The notes under the pieces were generated by a model. It did no database searches and had not been told where the DNA came from. It saw nothing but the letters and a program-made list of their open reading frames with translations. A stretch of DNA of 64,000 bases. It comes from Treponema sp. Marseille-Q3903. GTDB lineage: Bacteria; Spirochaetota; Spirochaetia; Treponematales; Treponemataceae. Below are positions 10,301-19,864 of the stretch, in pieces (position 1 is the stretch's first letter; each line of letters begins with the position of its first letter). Location of the stretch: positions 372,001 through 436,000 of the forward strand of contig NZ_JACSEU010000001.1 of NCBI RefSeq assembly GCF_014334335.1, written 5' to 3'. The position numbers and the translations under genes were made by a program.

Positions 10301-13300
10301 TCAAAAATAAATGATGAAGAAAAGATTTATACAATACAGGGAGTTCAAACTGTCTTTAATGAAGAGAGCAAGAGTTTTGTTTTGAACAATGGTTCAAAGT
10401 TCTATTACTATGCTAATTATAACACTCCGCTGACAGCTGAACTCGTTTCTGCTACAAACGGACTTAAAATCGAAACAGATGGCCGTTTAATCACTCTCGT
10501 TGCTGAAAAAGAAGGTCTCTATAAAAATGTAACGCTTAGAATAAAAGATAAATTCGGCGATGTTCATGTTTCTGACGCATTGAATTTTGTTGCAAACACA
10601 AAAACTTCCGAAGTCCACCTTGAAAGTCCAAAATTGTTCGAGTGGCAGGCAAAAGTGATAAAACTTCAAGGAACTGCGGCACATCCTATTGGAATCTCAA
10701 AAGTTGAATATTCTTTTAACAGTGGCGAAACTTGGGAGTCTTTTGACCTCGGCAAAAATGTAAATAAACAAGGTGTAACTTTCAGCAAAAATGTCGATAT
10801 CTCTAACATGCCTGATGGTCTTATAAGGATCGATATTCGGGCAACTGATGTTGCTTCAAATTATAATTATTTTAGAACGGCTGTCTGCAAAGATGTAACA
10901 CCTCCTTCTGTGACTGTCGTTGAGCCTCTCGCCGGAGATGTCATAAACGGTCAAAACCTCATTGTGTTTGACGCAAAAGATGACGGTTTCCTTAAAACAG
11001 TAGAGTACACTGCTCCTTCCGTAAAAGGAAAAGCACAAATAAGGACGGGAATCCCTATTAATCCACTTATTCATACATACATTGGTACAGATGATGCGCC
11101 GCTCGATGATTCAATGTCGTTTGTGTTTACAGATGCGGCAGGAAATGCAACAACTGTAGAAGCTTGGAATTTTTCAATACAAAAAAAATCGGATTTACCG
11201 ACCGTCGAAATTCACGTCCCTGAAGATATGCAAGTTATCACTCGTGACTTCACAATTTCAGGAGTAGTTTATGATGATGACGGAGCATGTTCTATATATT
11301 ACAAAATCGATAACGATAAATATAAACGTGTTTCTACACACGAAGTATACAAACACGAAGATCCGTCTGCTGAATATATAATGGGCGCAAGTTTCTCTAT
11401 TGAAGTTCCTTTTTCTACGATGACTGACAATGAACATACAGTTACAGTCTACGCAGTCGATGTAAACGGTGTTCAAGGTCCGGAAATTTCAAGAACATTC
11501 AGAATTTCGCTTGAAGAACCTAAAGGCGCTGTCGAAAAGCCGACAATCGATACTTCAGTACGCAATCGAATCACTATTTCAGGCTGGGCGAGTGATAAAA
11601 ACGGTATTGCAGACGTAAAACTTTCACTCGACAATGGAAACTCATACAACGATGTGGAAGGCACTGAAAATTGGACGTACTCAATAGATACTCGAGCGAT
11701 CCCTGGTGGTACTCGAGTTGTATTCCTCAAAATTACAGACAAATATGGAATTCAGGGACTTTATTCAAGTTTAATCAATATAGATAACGATGCTCCTGAA
11801 TTGAACCTTGAACTTCCGATTGATGAATCAACAACTTCTGGAGTTGTATTCTTCTCCGGTTATACATACGACAATGTAGAGGTTACTGATTTGTACCTTA
11901 CAATCCGCAGCTTGGAGAAAAATTCAAAAGAAATTGTAACAAAATTCAAGATTGACCGCATAATCGGTGAAACTGTAGATCTCAGATACCTTGATAACGG
12001 ATTCTATAACGTAGAACTCACTGTAAAAGACAAGGCAGGAAATGCGAACAATGTCAGCCGAAATATTCACTTGAAAAAGGATATCGCACCGGCAACTGTT
12101 GATATCCTTTACCCGTTGAACGGTGAACATAAAAATGGAGTTTTCACAATCTACGGACAATCGGTTTCTGAAAAAGATATTTCGTCTTTAAAACTTTACA
12201 TCGATGATAAGCCTGTAGATGAAACAGGACTTTCAAATTCAGGATTCTTTAAATTTATTGTCGGCTCGGAATTGATGACGAAAGGCAAGCATAAATACCG
12301 TGTTGATGCATTCCTCAAAGATGGAACTCAAGTTGCTTCTCGTGAACAAGTAGTTACTTACAGCCCTGTGGGACCTTGGGTCACAATTGACAGCATTGGC
12401 GGAGAAGATTTCACGTGCGGTGACTTTGCAACAAACAGACCTTACATCCGAGGAATGGCAGGCTATGCAATAAGCGATGAAGAAGCAGCTTCAGAGGAGA
12501 AGGCAAGCCTCGCCGCAAAAAAAGTACAAAAAATTGAGATAAGTTTTGATAACGGCAAAAGGTTTAAAGAACTTTCCAGAAATGAAAAGTGGATGTACCG
12601 AATTGAAAACCAAGATATCGAGGAAGGTTATCATTTCTTCGTGATTCGCGCCACAATGAAAAACGGAGAGACTGCAATCACAAGGACTATAATTCAGATA
12701 GATAATACGTCTCCAACAATCAAGTTGATTTCGCCTGTAAAAGGAGGTCGTTACAATCAAAAATTAAATGTTTCAGGACTGTCAAGCGATGACGTTCAGC
12801 TTGAAGATTTAAAAATCACTTTACGCAAAGGCGACAAGGCAACTTATGAAGTTCCTGCATTTATTCAAGGGTTGTTTGTAGATCTTAAATTCTGGGGCGC
12901 TACATTGTACTCGGTTGGAGCGGGTCTTACTTTCTTTGATGATGTAGTAAAAATTCAGCTTTCTTATGGACAGTTTACACAAGTACAACGCGACTCTGCA
13001 TCAAAAACGCTAGGCGTTGAATTTTCAAATATGCGTTATGGCGGAAATGTATTCAGTGCTAAGATTCTTGCAAATATATCATCGATTCCGTTCAGTTATT
13101 TCTTTGGAAATGATTGGAGTTGGCTATATGCGACATTTGCTTTAGGAGCAGACTTCTCGTTCTTTACAGCGACAAGCAGTGGAAAATCACAGGTTCTCTC
13201 TGCTGTACTTGGACAAGTTGAATTCCCTAAAGTAAAATTACAAAACAGAAATGCATTCAGTTCATTTGCGGTTTACACTGAGGGGTCGCTGTGGTTTATT

Positions 13301-13381
13301 CCGACAGACGTGCAAGGTAGCGGCGGAATTAAAAATCTGATTCCACAGATTGGAATTGGTATTCGTGCCAATATATTTTAG
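7340..13381 (+). CDS. Giant exported protein with tandem Ig-like/Big repeats and a C-terminal barrel-like domain
   Basis: About 2013 residues. An in-frame ATG exists at 7250 (and another at 7331), but the ATG at 7340 has AGGA nine bases upstream and gives a clean signal peptide (MKKMQKKIYSILL...SAFAHG). Most of the protein is a chain of ~90-100-residue beta-rich units. They share phrases such as DDDGVSKVELILD, G(I/V)xxVEYSFNxGETW, and endings like ATDxAxN or ATDLAG, typical of bacterial Ig/cadherin-like domains. The last ~170 residues (from about LFVDLKFWGATLYSVG) alternate like a membrane barrel and end in Phe (RANIF). This suggests an outer-membrane-anchored surface or adhesin-like protein. 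No enzyme motif was seen. Function is not known from sequence. Confidence 0.75.
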   Translation: MKKMQKKIYSILLCVVLGISAFAHGKGDIEEISVDNLSSWQQQFDLENKKVGKYNILITASDLGGNTHVDGPHNIYFDPKSDLPVCGITNPYKNMRVVGNLNIVGTCTDDDGVSKVELILDEGTETEKVVNAKGKEFWSYYLETNDLEEGMHTIKVIGYDINDEPKVSSPVVVKWQLDRKQPKMEIQDRAMGMLVSGNVKFDGAVSDGNGIKSLELSADNGNTFVPVKLNSKKTTDLCTFSVSVDTKKFEDGPAVLWFRATDLAGSVGMYSFLYFIDNAKPDVKIVYPSLDKEMNGKITVAGYAKDKIGVTDLSWTFGNQSGKIDLVPGNPYWAVDLDTAGIKEKSVKFTIRAVDRAKNIVEVSQNILLNKDADKPSIENFEPQEGHNYIDNEDVFVRGIAHDDDGIQSVVIQLDNKDPVVLETNGVYYFKLCSTEDLSAGNHKITVAAVDINGLKSDTSVINVSSKGSAPRFSDARFVSGKDSRIDYVNGVEIHPESGKVFNVTATSGVGIKNIFSNFSWDGGNLENNVDLKNVSSYTYSLPVSPDSPKGLVSVTVKAIDIFERVAEFKAFYYVTNTTVVKTDNPAVVFDDSTVGEDGSIISNLEFPVTGYLIGAKAKSVELYPATPFATAELEGNLIKLVAKPDVAGTSKDVVVRVKTDNGKVIESKKISFKSGSAIPELKIEQFSETQSINALSGVVTLNGTATCTTGLSSLGYRIIPVNAEIQNGVIASTQVGEIKPELTSIPVAKSGAFSFKVDADSLDNGMHIVEVVAESAGGNKIARAVALKKIPDVEEQEEKMPVPTAPVVAWVDSFDVYAVGIYQGELDTDFKVFYRSEMPEGNNSEIFTITPTEGKPVSSKFSVVKEYSLDANIALVNDTPYYSGMPVSLAYGAKTGGLMKVYIDTGAAVSSVNYEFSGEDVPGGELYLKGTAKIIKPNTDNPSRWVAEIPFANLPVRVNKVNITIKAATLEKKISGSITVVRNFDSSKINDEEKIYTIQGVQTVFNEESKSFVLNNGSKFYYYANYNTPLTAELVSATNGLKIETDGRLITLVAEKEGLYKNVTLRIKDKFGDVHVSDALNFVANTKTSEVHLESPKLFEWQAKVIKLQGTAAHPIGISKVEYSFNSGETWESFDLGKNVNKQGVTFSKNVDISNMPDGLIRIDIRATDVASNYNYFRTAVCKDVTPPSVTVVEPLAGDVINGQNLIVFDAKDDGFLKTVEYTAPSVKGKAQIRTGIPINPLIHTYIGTDDAPLDDSMSFVFTDAAGNATTVEAWNFSIQKKSDLPTVEIHVPEDMQVITRDFTISGVVYDDDGACSIYYKIDNDKYKRVSTHEVYKHEDPSAEYIMGASFSIEVPFSTMTDNEHTVTVYAVDVNGVQGPEISRTFRISLEEPKGAVEKPTIDTSVRNRITISGWASDKNGIADVKLSLDNGNSYNDVEGTENWTYSIDTRAIPGGTRVVFLKITDKYGIQGLYSSLINIDNDAPELNLELPIDESTTSGVVFFSGYTYDNVEVTDLYLTIRSLEKNSKEIVTKFKIDRIIGETVDLRYLDNGFYNVELTVKDKAGNANNVSRNIHLKKDIAPATVDILYPLNGEHKNGVFTIYGQSVSEKDISSLKLYIDDKPVDETGLSNSGFFKFIVGSELMTKGKHKYRVDAFLKDGTQVASREQVVTYSPVGPWVTIDSIGGEDFTCGDFATNRPYIRGMAGYAISDEEAASEEKASLAAKKVQKIEISFDNGKRFKELSRNEKWMYRIENQDIEEGYHFFVIRATMKNGETAITRTIIQIDNTSPTIKLISPVKGGRYNQKLNVSGLSSDDVQLEDLKITLRKGDKATYEVPAFIQGLFVDLKFWGATLYSVGAGLTFFDDVVKIQLSYGQFTQVQRDSASKTLGVEFSNMRYGGNVFSAKILANISSIPFSYFFGNDWSWLYATFALGADFSFFTATSSGKSQVLSAVLGQVEFPKVKLQNRNAFSSFAVYTEGSLWFIPTDVQGSGGIKNLIPQIGIGIRANIF

Positions 13382-13429
13382 GTGATTTTTTGCAGATTTG
13401 CATGATCGCAGATTTGCAGAGCTTCAAGC

Positions 13430-13461
13430 TTGGCAAGTTTAATCAGCTTGCCAAAATAGTT
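13430..13461 (+). terminator. Possible terminator hairpin after the giant surface-protein gene
   Basis: TTGGCAAG (13430-13437) and CTTGCCAA (13447-13454) form an 8-bp stem with a nine-base loop, 49 bases after the stop codon at 13379-13381. The following run (AATAGTTTAATT) is T-rich but not a clean T-tract, so termination may be partial. Upstream in the same gap the decamer GCAGATTTGC occurs twice (13392-13401 and 13408-13417). Confidence 0.4.
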
Positions 13462-13500
13462 TAATTCAACATTAAAGAATTATATGCCGATAAAGAGAGT

Positions 13501-15834
13501 ATGAAGAAATCGATTTTTGTACTCTCTTTGTCTTTTTTAACGGGATTTGTCTTTACTAATGAGATTAAACCTTTGTACAAACTCCCGGGAAAAAATTCTG
13601 TAATTGCAACTGAAAATGAAGCGGAAAGCGACTTTATGCTCGTCGGTTCTGATGAAGGTCTTTTCCGTGTTACAAATAGAAATACTGCAATTCCTTTGTG
13701 GAAGGAAGGACGTGTTGAGCAGCTTATAAAAGTGAATTATCAAAATGCTCAAGGAAATTACAAGCCTGCATGGCTCATGAGGACTTCAAAGGGGCTTTTT
13801 TTTACATCCGATTTAAAAAACTTTGAAGAAAAAAACAAGGGGCTTCCTTTTTTGACAATCAAAAAATTTAAAAATAACATAAAAACTCTTGAAAAGCAGA
13901 TTCAGGAGCTTAAAGATTTGTCTATAAATCCGCTCAATAATAGTGAAATCGTCACCGCAACAAAAGACAACGTTTATTATTCTCATGACAACGGCGCTAC
14001 ATGGAAAAACTTGAGTTCTATGAGCAAAACGACGCCGGGAATAAAAGCTGTAGGCGTTGCCACAATAGACGATAAAACTGTCGTGTTTATGTCGCATCCG
14101 ATTTTCGGGCTTTCATATATTTTTCCAAATTCGGAACGCCCTGAATGGATTGACGTTGGAGAAGGTTTTGAAAAAATGCCATCGCTCACATCTCCTGACG
14201 AAATTTCCGATATTATTCCTGTTGTGCGCACAAAAGCCGATGGAACTCAATATACCGAAATTTATATTTCTCAGACTTATATTCCAAGAATTTATAAATT
14301 TAACTGGTCAGAAAAAAAAGGAGAATTGATTTTTGCGGGCGAAAACCCTGCTGACACAATTGATGGACTGACAACTATCGACAATGTGCTTTTATATACC
14401 CGGCTGGAAGGCTTCGGCGCACTTGATTTGGACTCGCTCAAAAGTCCGGGAACTCCTAGTGAAGAAAAAAAATGGCATCAGTCTTTTGCGGCAGTTCCCG
14501 GAATGATAAACACCGCTTGGATTCCTCAATCTCGTAGCGGATTCAGCAGAGGGATTTTGCTCAATGAGCTTTGGATGCTTTATCCAGGGAATGTTAACAC
14601 AAGATATGCGGAGAAGGCAAACGGACGCAAAAGCATTTATGTATCAGCTTATCAGTGCAGAAATCAGGCAGGAATTGATAAATTTAAAAAGGTTGTAAAA
14701 GACCGCAATATGAACAGCATCGTGATTGATATGAAAGATGACTATGGTTTTTTGCGTTACGACTCTCATGATTCGCTTGTTTTAGAAAAAGGTTCCACAT
14801 CTCAATATGCGGTAGATTTGGATCATTTTATCGACGAGTTTAAAAAAGAAAATATATATCTTGTTGCCCGCATCGTGACATTTAAAGATAAATCGCTATG
14901 CAAATATGCCGGCGGGAAATATGCAGTTTGGGATAAATCACAAAATAAACCGTGGCTCGGCATAAAAGGTTATGAAGAAGTATCAGATGAGTCGGGGCTA
15001 GCTATAGGAAAAGAAACTACTTATTATGATGAACAATGGGTAGACCCGTATTCGGAAGATGTCTGGGAATATAATGTTGCGGTGGCAAAAGAATTAGTCT
15101 CACGAGGATTTGATGAAATTCAGTTTGACTATATTAGGTTTCCAACAGACGGTTTGAATTTGCACAACGCTCAGTATCGTTGGCAAGATAAAGGGATGGA
15201 TAAGGAATCTGCGTTGATTTCTTTTCTTTCTTATGCTCGAGAAAATATCGATGCACCGATTGGAATTGATATTTACGGAGCGAACGGATGGTATCGCAGT
15301 GGAACAAGGACAGGGCAAAATGCCGAAATGCTTGCCGAATATGTCGATGTGATAGGTCCGATGTTTTATCCAAGTCACTTTGAACAGACATTTTTGAATT
15401 ATGCGCCAATCGCTGACAGAACTTACAGAATATATTATTATGGCTCTTTCAGAAACACTGTGATGGTTCGAAATAGAGCGATTATCCGCCCGTGGATACA
15501 ATCGTTTTATCTGAATGTAAGTTACGACAGACTTTACTATGATTCTGATTACATCAAAAAAGAATTTTTTGGAGTGAGAGATTCAATCGACAGGGGTTAT
15601 ATGTGTTGGAACAATTCAGGCAATTATGATTTAACACCGCCTGATGTCACTCCAAATGAAGAATATACAGGAACAACAGCAGAGGCCGACAAAAAATACA
15701 GAAAGCCTGCGATAGGAAATGAGATAAAGCCTCTTCATGTTGATTCAGATGTTTCAATTTTGGACAGCATATTGAATCCTACTCGTGAAGATGATAGTGT
15801 GAGCTTCAAGCCGTTTCTAAGGGTATTGCCATGA
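13501..15834 (+). CDS. Exported DUF4015 (COG1306) glycosidase-like protein
   Basis: A 777-residue protein with an N-terminal signal peptide (MKKSIFVLSLSFLTGFVFT). Residues about 20-330 look like a beta-propeller or sialidase-like repeat region (YYSHDNGATWKNL). From about residue 380 on is a TIM-barrel-like DUF4015 domain: SIVIDMKDDYG, then EIQFDYIRFPTDG and GPMFYPSHF, all typical of this putative glycosyl-hydrolase family. The catalytic reaction of the family is not established to my knowledge. The stop codon overlaps the mnmE start (ATGA at 15831-15834), so the two genes are translationally coupled. Confidence 0.8.
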   Translation: MKKSIFVLSLSFLTGFVFTNEIKPLYKLPGKNSVIATENEAESDFMLVGSDEGLFRVTNRNTAIPLWKEGRVEQLIKVNYQNAQGNYKPAWLMRTSKGLFFTSDLKNFEEKNKGLPFLTIKKFKNNIKTLEKQIQELKDLSINPLNNSEIVTATKDNVYYSHDNGATWKNLSSMSKTTPGIKAVGVATIDDKTVVFMSHPIFGLSYIFPNSERPEWIDVGEGFEKMPSLTSPDEISDIIPVVRTKADGTQYTEIYISQTYIPRIYKFNWSEKKGELIFAGENPADTIDGLTTIDNVLLYTRLEGFGALDLDSLKSPGTPSEEKKWHQSFAAVPGMINTAWIPQSRSGFSRGILLNELWMLYPGNVNTRYAEKANGRKSIYVSAYQCRNQAGIDKFKKVVKDRNMNSIVIDMKDDYGFLRYDSHDSLVLEKGSTSQYAVDLDHFIDEFKKENIYLVARIVTFKDKSLCKYAGGKYAVWDKSQNKPWLGIKGYEEVSDESGLAIGKETTYYDEQWVDPYSEDVWEYNVAVAKELVSRGFDEIQFDYIRFPTDGLNLHNAQYRWQDKGMDKESALISFLSYARENIDAPIGIDIYGANGWYRSGTRTGQNAEMLAEYVDVIGPMFYPSHFEQTFLNYAPIADRTYRIYYYGSFRNTVMVRNRAIIRPWIQSFYLNVSYDRLYYDSDYIKKEFFGVRDSIDRGYMCWNNSGNYDLTPPDVTPNEEYTGTTAEADKKYRKPAIGNEIKPLHVDSDVSILDSILNPTREDDSVSFKPFLRVLP

Positions 15835-17243
15835 CATTAAAACAATACACACCTGAAGAGCCAATCTCGTCAATTGCAACTGCACTTGCACCTGCCGCTC
15901 TTGGAATAGTCAGAGTTTCAGGAAAAGGCAGTATTGAATTAGTAAGCAAAGTATTTTCAAGACCAAAAGCGTTGCAAAAGGCTTTGGGAAATACGATTGT
16001 TTATGGCTGGATAATCAATAATTCCGGTGGTAAAAAAGCTCGCATAGATGAAGTTATGTGTTTTGTCTATCGCGGACCAAAATCGTTCACCGGCGAAGAT
16101 ATGGTAGAAATCTCTTGTCACGGAGGTCCTGCCGTCGTAACCGCAATTCAAAATCTTCTGCTTCGTTCAGGATTTAGGCAAGCTAACCGCGGTGAATATA
16201 CTTTTCGGGCATTTATAAACGGAAAGACAGACCTTACAAAAGCAGAAGCGATTAAAGAGATAATCGATTCTCATACAGATGTTTCACGCTCTCATGCAGC
16301 CGGTCGTTTAGCGGGGTCTCTTTTTGAAGAAATAAACTCTATCAAAAAACTTATCATAGATACACTTGCAGCAATTGAAGTTGAAATAGAATATCCTGAA
16401 GATGAGGAGACAATCGCAGAGACTTTTGACAGAGCAGATATAGAAAAAGCTCGTGACGGATTGCAGATTCTCGTCGATTCATGGCAAGGAGAAAAACTCT
16501 ATCAGGATGGGGCGCGCGTTGTTCTTGCAGGGCGCACAAATGCAGGAAAATCTTCGTTGTTCAACGCAATTTTAAAAGAAGAGCGTGCAATTGTAAGCGA
16601 TATTGAAGGTACAACGCGGGATTGGCTCGAAAGTTGGGCGGGCATCAACGGCATCCCTGTGCGTTTGTTTGATACAGCCGGGCTGCGCGAAACTCAAGAC
16701 AAAATTGAAGCGCAGGGCGTGGAGCTTACTAAAAACTTGGCATGCGATGCAGACATTGTTTTATATCTTGTCGATATAACTCGCGGGCTCGACAAAGATG
16801 ATAAAGAGTTCATAGGAAATTGCAAGGAACCGCTTGTTTTAGTCTGGACAAAAATAGATAAACCTTTTGTTGGGGTCGCTGAACAAGAAAAAGAAGAGAA
16901 AGAAACCAAAGAATGCAAAGCAAAAAAGGCAAGCGTCAAAGTATCTTCGAAAACCGGCGAAGGAATGAATAAACTGTTTGACGAAATCTCAAAAATATTG
17001 ACTGCCGGTATAGCGACGGAACGACAGCAAGCAGGGCTCGGGTCTGTGCGCCAAAAAGATGCAGTTGCCTCAGCTCTTGAATGTGTAAAGCATTCTCTTT
17101 TGAGCGCAGACGACAATTACACACTTGATGCAGTTGTTCAAGATTTGGAAGATGCCCTAGATGCACTGGGTGAGGTGACAGGAGATGTCACCCCAGACGA
17201 TGTTTTGGGAAGCATATTTGAAAACTTCTGTGTAGGAAAATAA
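15831..17243 (+). CDS. mnmE: tRNA uridine-5-carboxymethylaminomethyl modification GTPase MnmE (TrmE)
   Basis: A 470-residue GTPase that, with MnmG, installs the cmnm5 modification at wobble uridine 34 of tRNAs. The N-terminal tetrahydrofolate-binding domain (ATALAPAALGIVRVSG, residues about 16-31) is followed by a helical domain. The inserted G domain has G1 GRTNAGKSS (234-242), G2/G3 EGTTRD and DTAGLRE (281-287), and TKID. The C-terminus ends FCVGK, matching the CxGK box with the catalytic Cys. A Lys/Glu-rich insertion (EQEKEEKETKECKAKKA) makes the G domain slightly longer than in E. coli. The start codon overlaps the preceding stop; there is no strong ribosome binding site, which fits coupling. 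Confidence 0.96.
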   Translation: MTLKQYTPEEPISSIATALAPAALGIVRVSGKGSIELVSKVFSRPKALQKALGNTIVYGWIINNSGGKKARIDEVMCFVYRGPKSFTGEDMVEISCHGGPAVVTAIQNLLLRSGFRQANRGEYTFRAFINGKTDLTKAEAIKEIIDSHTDVSRSHAAGRLAGSLFEEINSIKKLIIDTLAAIEVEIEYPEDEETIAETFDRADIEKARDGLQILVDSWQGEKLYQDGARVVLAGRTNAGKSSLFNAILKEERAIVSDIEGTTRDWLESWAGINGIPVRLFDTAGLRETQDKIEAQGVELTKNLACDADIVLYLVDITRGLDKDDKEFIGNCKEPLVLVWTKIDKPFVGVAEQEKEEKETKECKAKKASVKVSSKTGEGMNKLFDEISKILTAGIATERQQAGLGSVRQKDAVASALECVKHSLLSADDNYTLDAVVQDLEDALDALGEVTGDVTPDDVLGSIFENFCVGK

Positions 17244-17413
17244 GAGGTTTATTTTTAAGACTTTCATTTTTTCTCCGCTTTATTGAGTTATCATTTAAAA
17301 ACATGTAAAATAAAAATACAGAATTTATTTTTGGAGGATAAGATAAGCCAAAATATAAAATCGTAAATAATAAAAATATTACAATTTTATTAAATGGTTT
17401 CTCGATTGTCATT

Positions 17414-19315
17414 ATGTGTGGAATTGTAGGTTACGTTGGTTCAAAAAAGGCTGCACCGATTTTAATAAACGGTTTAAAAAAACTTGAATATCGAGGATAC
17501 GATTCCGCCGGCATTTCTGTTCTCTCTGACAGCACAGATGAGATTATCGTAAAAAAGGCAAAAGGAGCGTTGAAATTCCTTGTCGAAAAAATAACCGCTG
17601 AAGTTGTAGATATGTCTAAAAACTATGACAGCTTGATCAATAAATGCGGCGAATTTGTTCCCGGCTCAATCGGTATCGGGCACACTCGCTGGGCAACTCA
17701 TGGAGAACCAAGCGACTCAAATAGCCACCCGCATTCAAGCATGGATGGAAGAATTTCTCTTGTTCACAACGGAATCATAGAAAATTATGCTGAGTTAAAA
17801 GCAAAACTTCAGGCAGAGGGGACTGTATTTCAGTCTCAGACAGATACAGAAGTTGCCGTAAATCTTATAGGTAAATTTTATAAAGAAGAAAAAGATATAT
17901 TCAAAGCTGTATTAAAAGCTCTTCACACGATTGAAGGCTCTTATGCATTTGGAGTTTTGTGCAAAGATTATCCCGACCGCATCATCGCCTGTCGAAAAGA
18001 AAGCCCTCTTGTTGTAGGGCTTGGAAAAGGTGAGAATTTTATAGCCTCTGACGTTCCTGCAATCCTCGAGCACACACGCGATGTTTATTATCTTGGAGAA
18101 AAAGAGCTCGCCGTTTTATATACAGACCATGTAGATTTATTCAATTTTGAAGGTGAAAAAATTATAAAAGAACCTAGCCGTGTTGAATGGGACATGGACG
18201 CTGCGGAAAAAAATGGATATCCGCATTTTATGATAAAGGAAATCCACGAACAGCCAAAAGGTCTTACAGATACTATGCGGCCCCGAATTATTCACGACGC
18301 TTCCGGAAAGCCAACAGATGTTTATTTTGAAGAAAACAAAATGGACGACGCATGGCGCAAAGCAGGACGTGTTGTAATCACTGCATGCGGAACCGCCTAT
18401 CATTCAGGCGTTGTTGCAAAATATGCGTTTGAAAAGATTGCGCGAATGAAAGTCGATGTAGATGTAGCATCTGAATTCCGTTACAGAGATCCAATCCTCG
18501 ATAAAGATGATATTTTCATAGTGGTCAGTCAGTCAGGAGAGACCGCTGATACATTGAGTGCGCTTCGTCTTGCAAAACAAAAAGGTCTTAAAGTTGTTGC
18601 CATCACAAACTGCGTTGGTTCAACGGTGAGCCGAGAAGCTGATGATGTGATTTATACACTTGCAGGACCTGAAATCGCAGTCGCATCGACAAAAGCGTAT
18701 ACAACGCAGGTTTTATGCATGTTCCTTTTGGCAATTAAAGCGGGAAAACTTCGTGGCACTTTGGGCGAAGCAGAAGCGTCAAAACTTCTTTCGGAGCTTG
18801 AAACAATCCCATCAAAGATACAGCAGATTCTTGACGGGAAAAATATCATCCAAAAATTTGCAAGTCAGCAGTTCAACAAGGATAAGATTTTTTACATCGG
18901 CCGCCAGTTTGATTCCGCAACATCTTTGGAAGCAGCCCTTAAACTCAAGGAAGTTTCATATATGCATTCGGAAGCTTTTGCTGCAGGAGAATTAAAGCAC
19001 GGGCCAATTGCATTGATTGAACAGCAGACTTTGGTTGTTGCAATTGCAAGCGAGCCGAGCCTCTACGATAAAATCGGTTCCAACATGGTAGAAGTAAAAA
19101 GCAGAGGAGCGACAGTTCTCGTAATCACACAGGATAAAGGGGAGTCATTCGATGGCAAAGCTGATGAAGTGTTTAGAATACCTGAGTGTTCATCTACTTT
19201 GGCGAGCTTATTGACTGTAATTCCAGCCCAACTATTTGCATATTATTGTGCAGTCTTGCGAGGCTTTGATCCGGATAAACCGCGCAATTTAGCTAAATCG
19301 GTTACAGTAGAATAA
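17414..19315 (+). CDS. glmS: Glutamine-fructose-6-phosphate aminotransferase (isomerizing)
   Basis: A 633-residue enzyme making glucosamine-6-phosphate from fructose-6-phosphate and glutamine, the first step towards UDP-GlcNAc for peptidoglycan. The protein starts MCGIVGYVG, so after Met removal Cys2 is the glutaminase nucleophile. GHTRWATHG and the N-terminal Ntn domain fill residues 1-~240. Two SIS sugar-isomerase domains follow (ITACGTAYHSG; SQSGETADTL; ELKHGPIALIE), and the family-typical C-terminus KSVTVE ends the protein. It is about 20 residues longer than E. coli GlmS, mostly in the glutaminase part. No convincing ribosome binding site precedes the ATG. No glmS ribozyme was recognised in the 170-base upstream gap. 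Confidence 0.97.
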   Translation: MCGIVGYVGSKKAAPILINGLKKLEYRGYDSAGISVLSDSTDEIIVKKAKGALKFLVEKITAEVVDMSKNYDSLINKCGEFVPGSIGIGHTRWATHGEPSDSNSHPHSSMDGRISLVHNGIIENYAELKAKLQAEGTVFQSQTDTEVAVNLIGKFYKEEKDIFKAVLKALHTIEGSYAFGVLCKDYPDRIIACRKESPLVVGLGKGENFIASDVPAILEHTRDVYYLGEKELAVLYTDHVDLFNFEGEKIIKEPSRVEWDMDAAEKNGYPHFMIKEIHEQPKGLTDTMRPRIIHDASGKPTDVYFEENKMDDAWRKAGRVVITACGTAYHSGVVAKYAFEKIARMKVDVDVASEFRYRDPILDKDDIFIVVSQSGETADTLSALRLAKQKGLKVVAITNCVGSTVSREADDVIYTLAGPEIAVASTKAYTTQVLCMFLLAIKAGKLRGTLGEAEASKLLSELETIPSKIQQILDGKNIIQKFASQQFNKDKIFYIGRQFDSATSLEAALKLKEVSYMHSEAFAAGELKHGPIALIEQQTLVVAIASEPSLYDKIGSNMVEVKSRGATVLVITQDKGESFDGKADEVFRIPECSSTLASLLTVIPAQLFAYYCAVLRGFDPDKPRNLAKSVTVE

Positions 19316-19360
19316 TCATTAAAAATGGCGGCTCTTCGAAACCAAAACATTAAAATAGAA

Positions 19361-19735
19361 TCAAAATAGAGATTTTAGTTTAATATATTTTTTTATTGCT
19401 TCAAAACTTTCCTTACTGATTGCATGTTCTATTCTGCATGCATCGTTTGCGGCTATAGTTGAGTCGACTCCAAGTTTTGTAAGCCATTTTGTAAACAAAG
19501 TGTGTCGTTCATATATTTCTTCAGCAATTGCCTTTCCTGCATCAGTTAAATAAATAAAGCCAGAATCGTTTACTGTTACAAGTTTTTTTTCACGAAGTTT
19601 TTTCATTGCAACACTTATGCTTGGTTTTTTAAAGCCGAGCTCATTTGCGATGTCAACAGAACGAACAACCGGAAGCCTTTCACTTAGCACAAGAATCGCT
19701 TCTAGATAATCTTCAGATGACTGCTTTTGATCCAT
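19361..19735 (-). CDS. DtxR/MntR-family metal-dependent transcriptional regulator
   Basis: A 124-residue regulator with an N-terminal winged helix (SSEDYLEAILVLSE, then RSVDIANELGFKKPSISVAMKKL) and a short metal-binding/dimerisation domain containing HTLFTKWL and the CRIEHAIS segment that supplies metal ligands in MntR-like proteins. No C-terminal SH3-like domain is present. Such proteins repress Mn or Fe uptake genes when metal is bound. The start has AGGAGA seven bases upstream. No metal transporter is adjacent, so its targets lie elsewhere. A CTATA-AG-TATAG inverted repeat at 19764-19775 overlaps its likely promoter and could be an operator. Confidence 0.88.
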   Translation of the reverse strand: MDQKQSSEDYLEAILVLSERLPVVRSVDIANELGFKKPSISVAMKKLREKKLVTVNDSGFIYLTDAGKAIAEEIYERHTLFTKWLTKLGVDSTIAANDACRIEHAISKESFEAIKKYIKLKSLF

Positions 19736-19864
19736 AATTTATTCTCCTGTTTGTGATTGTTTTCTATAAGTATAGCATAAAAAAAACTTTAATACACAGA
19801 TTTTTGCCTTTTTGGGAATAGTGTCCGCTTTTTCAAATTATTGTTGATAATTTTTTTTGGTATA

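Noticed and set aside
13392-13417. Direct repeat GCAGATTTGC as a possible repeat element or attachment site
   Set aside because: Only two 10-base copies, no integrase or tRNA nearby; probably chance or part of a 3' untranslated structure.
17244-17413. Possible glmS ribozyme before glmS
   Set aside because: The AT-rich gap shows no conserved glmS ribozyme core or cleavage-site context, and that ribozyme is known mainly from Firmicutes and relatives.
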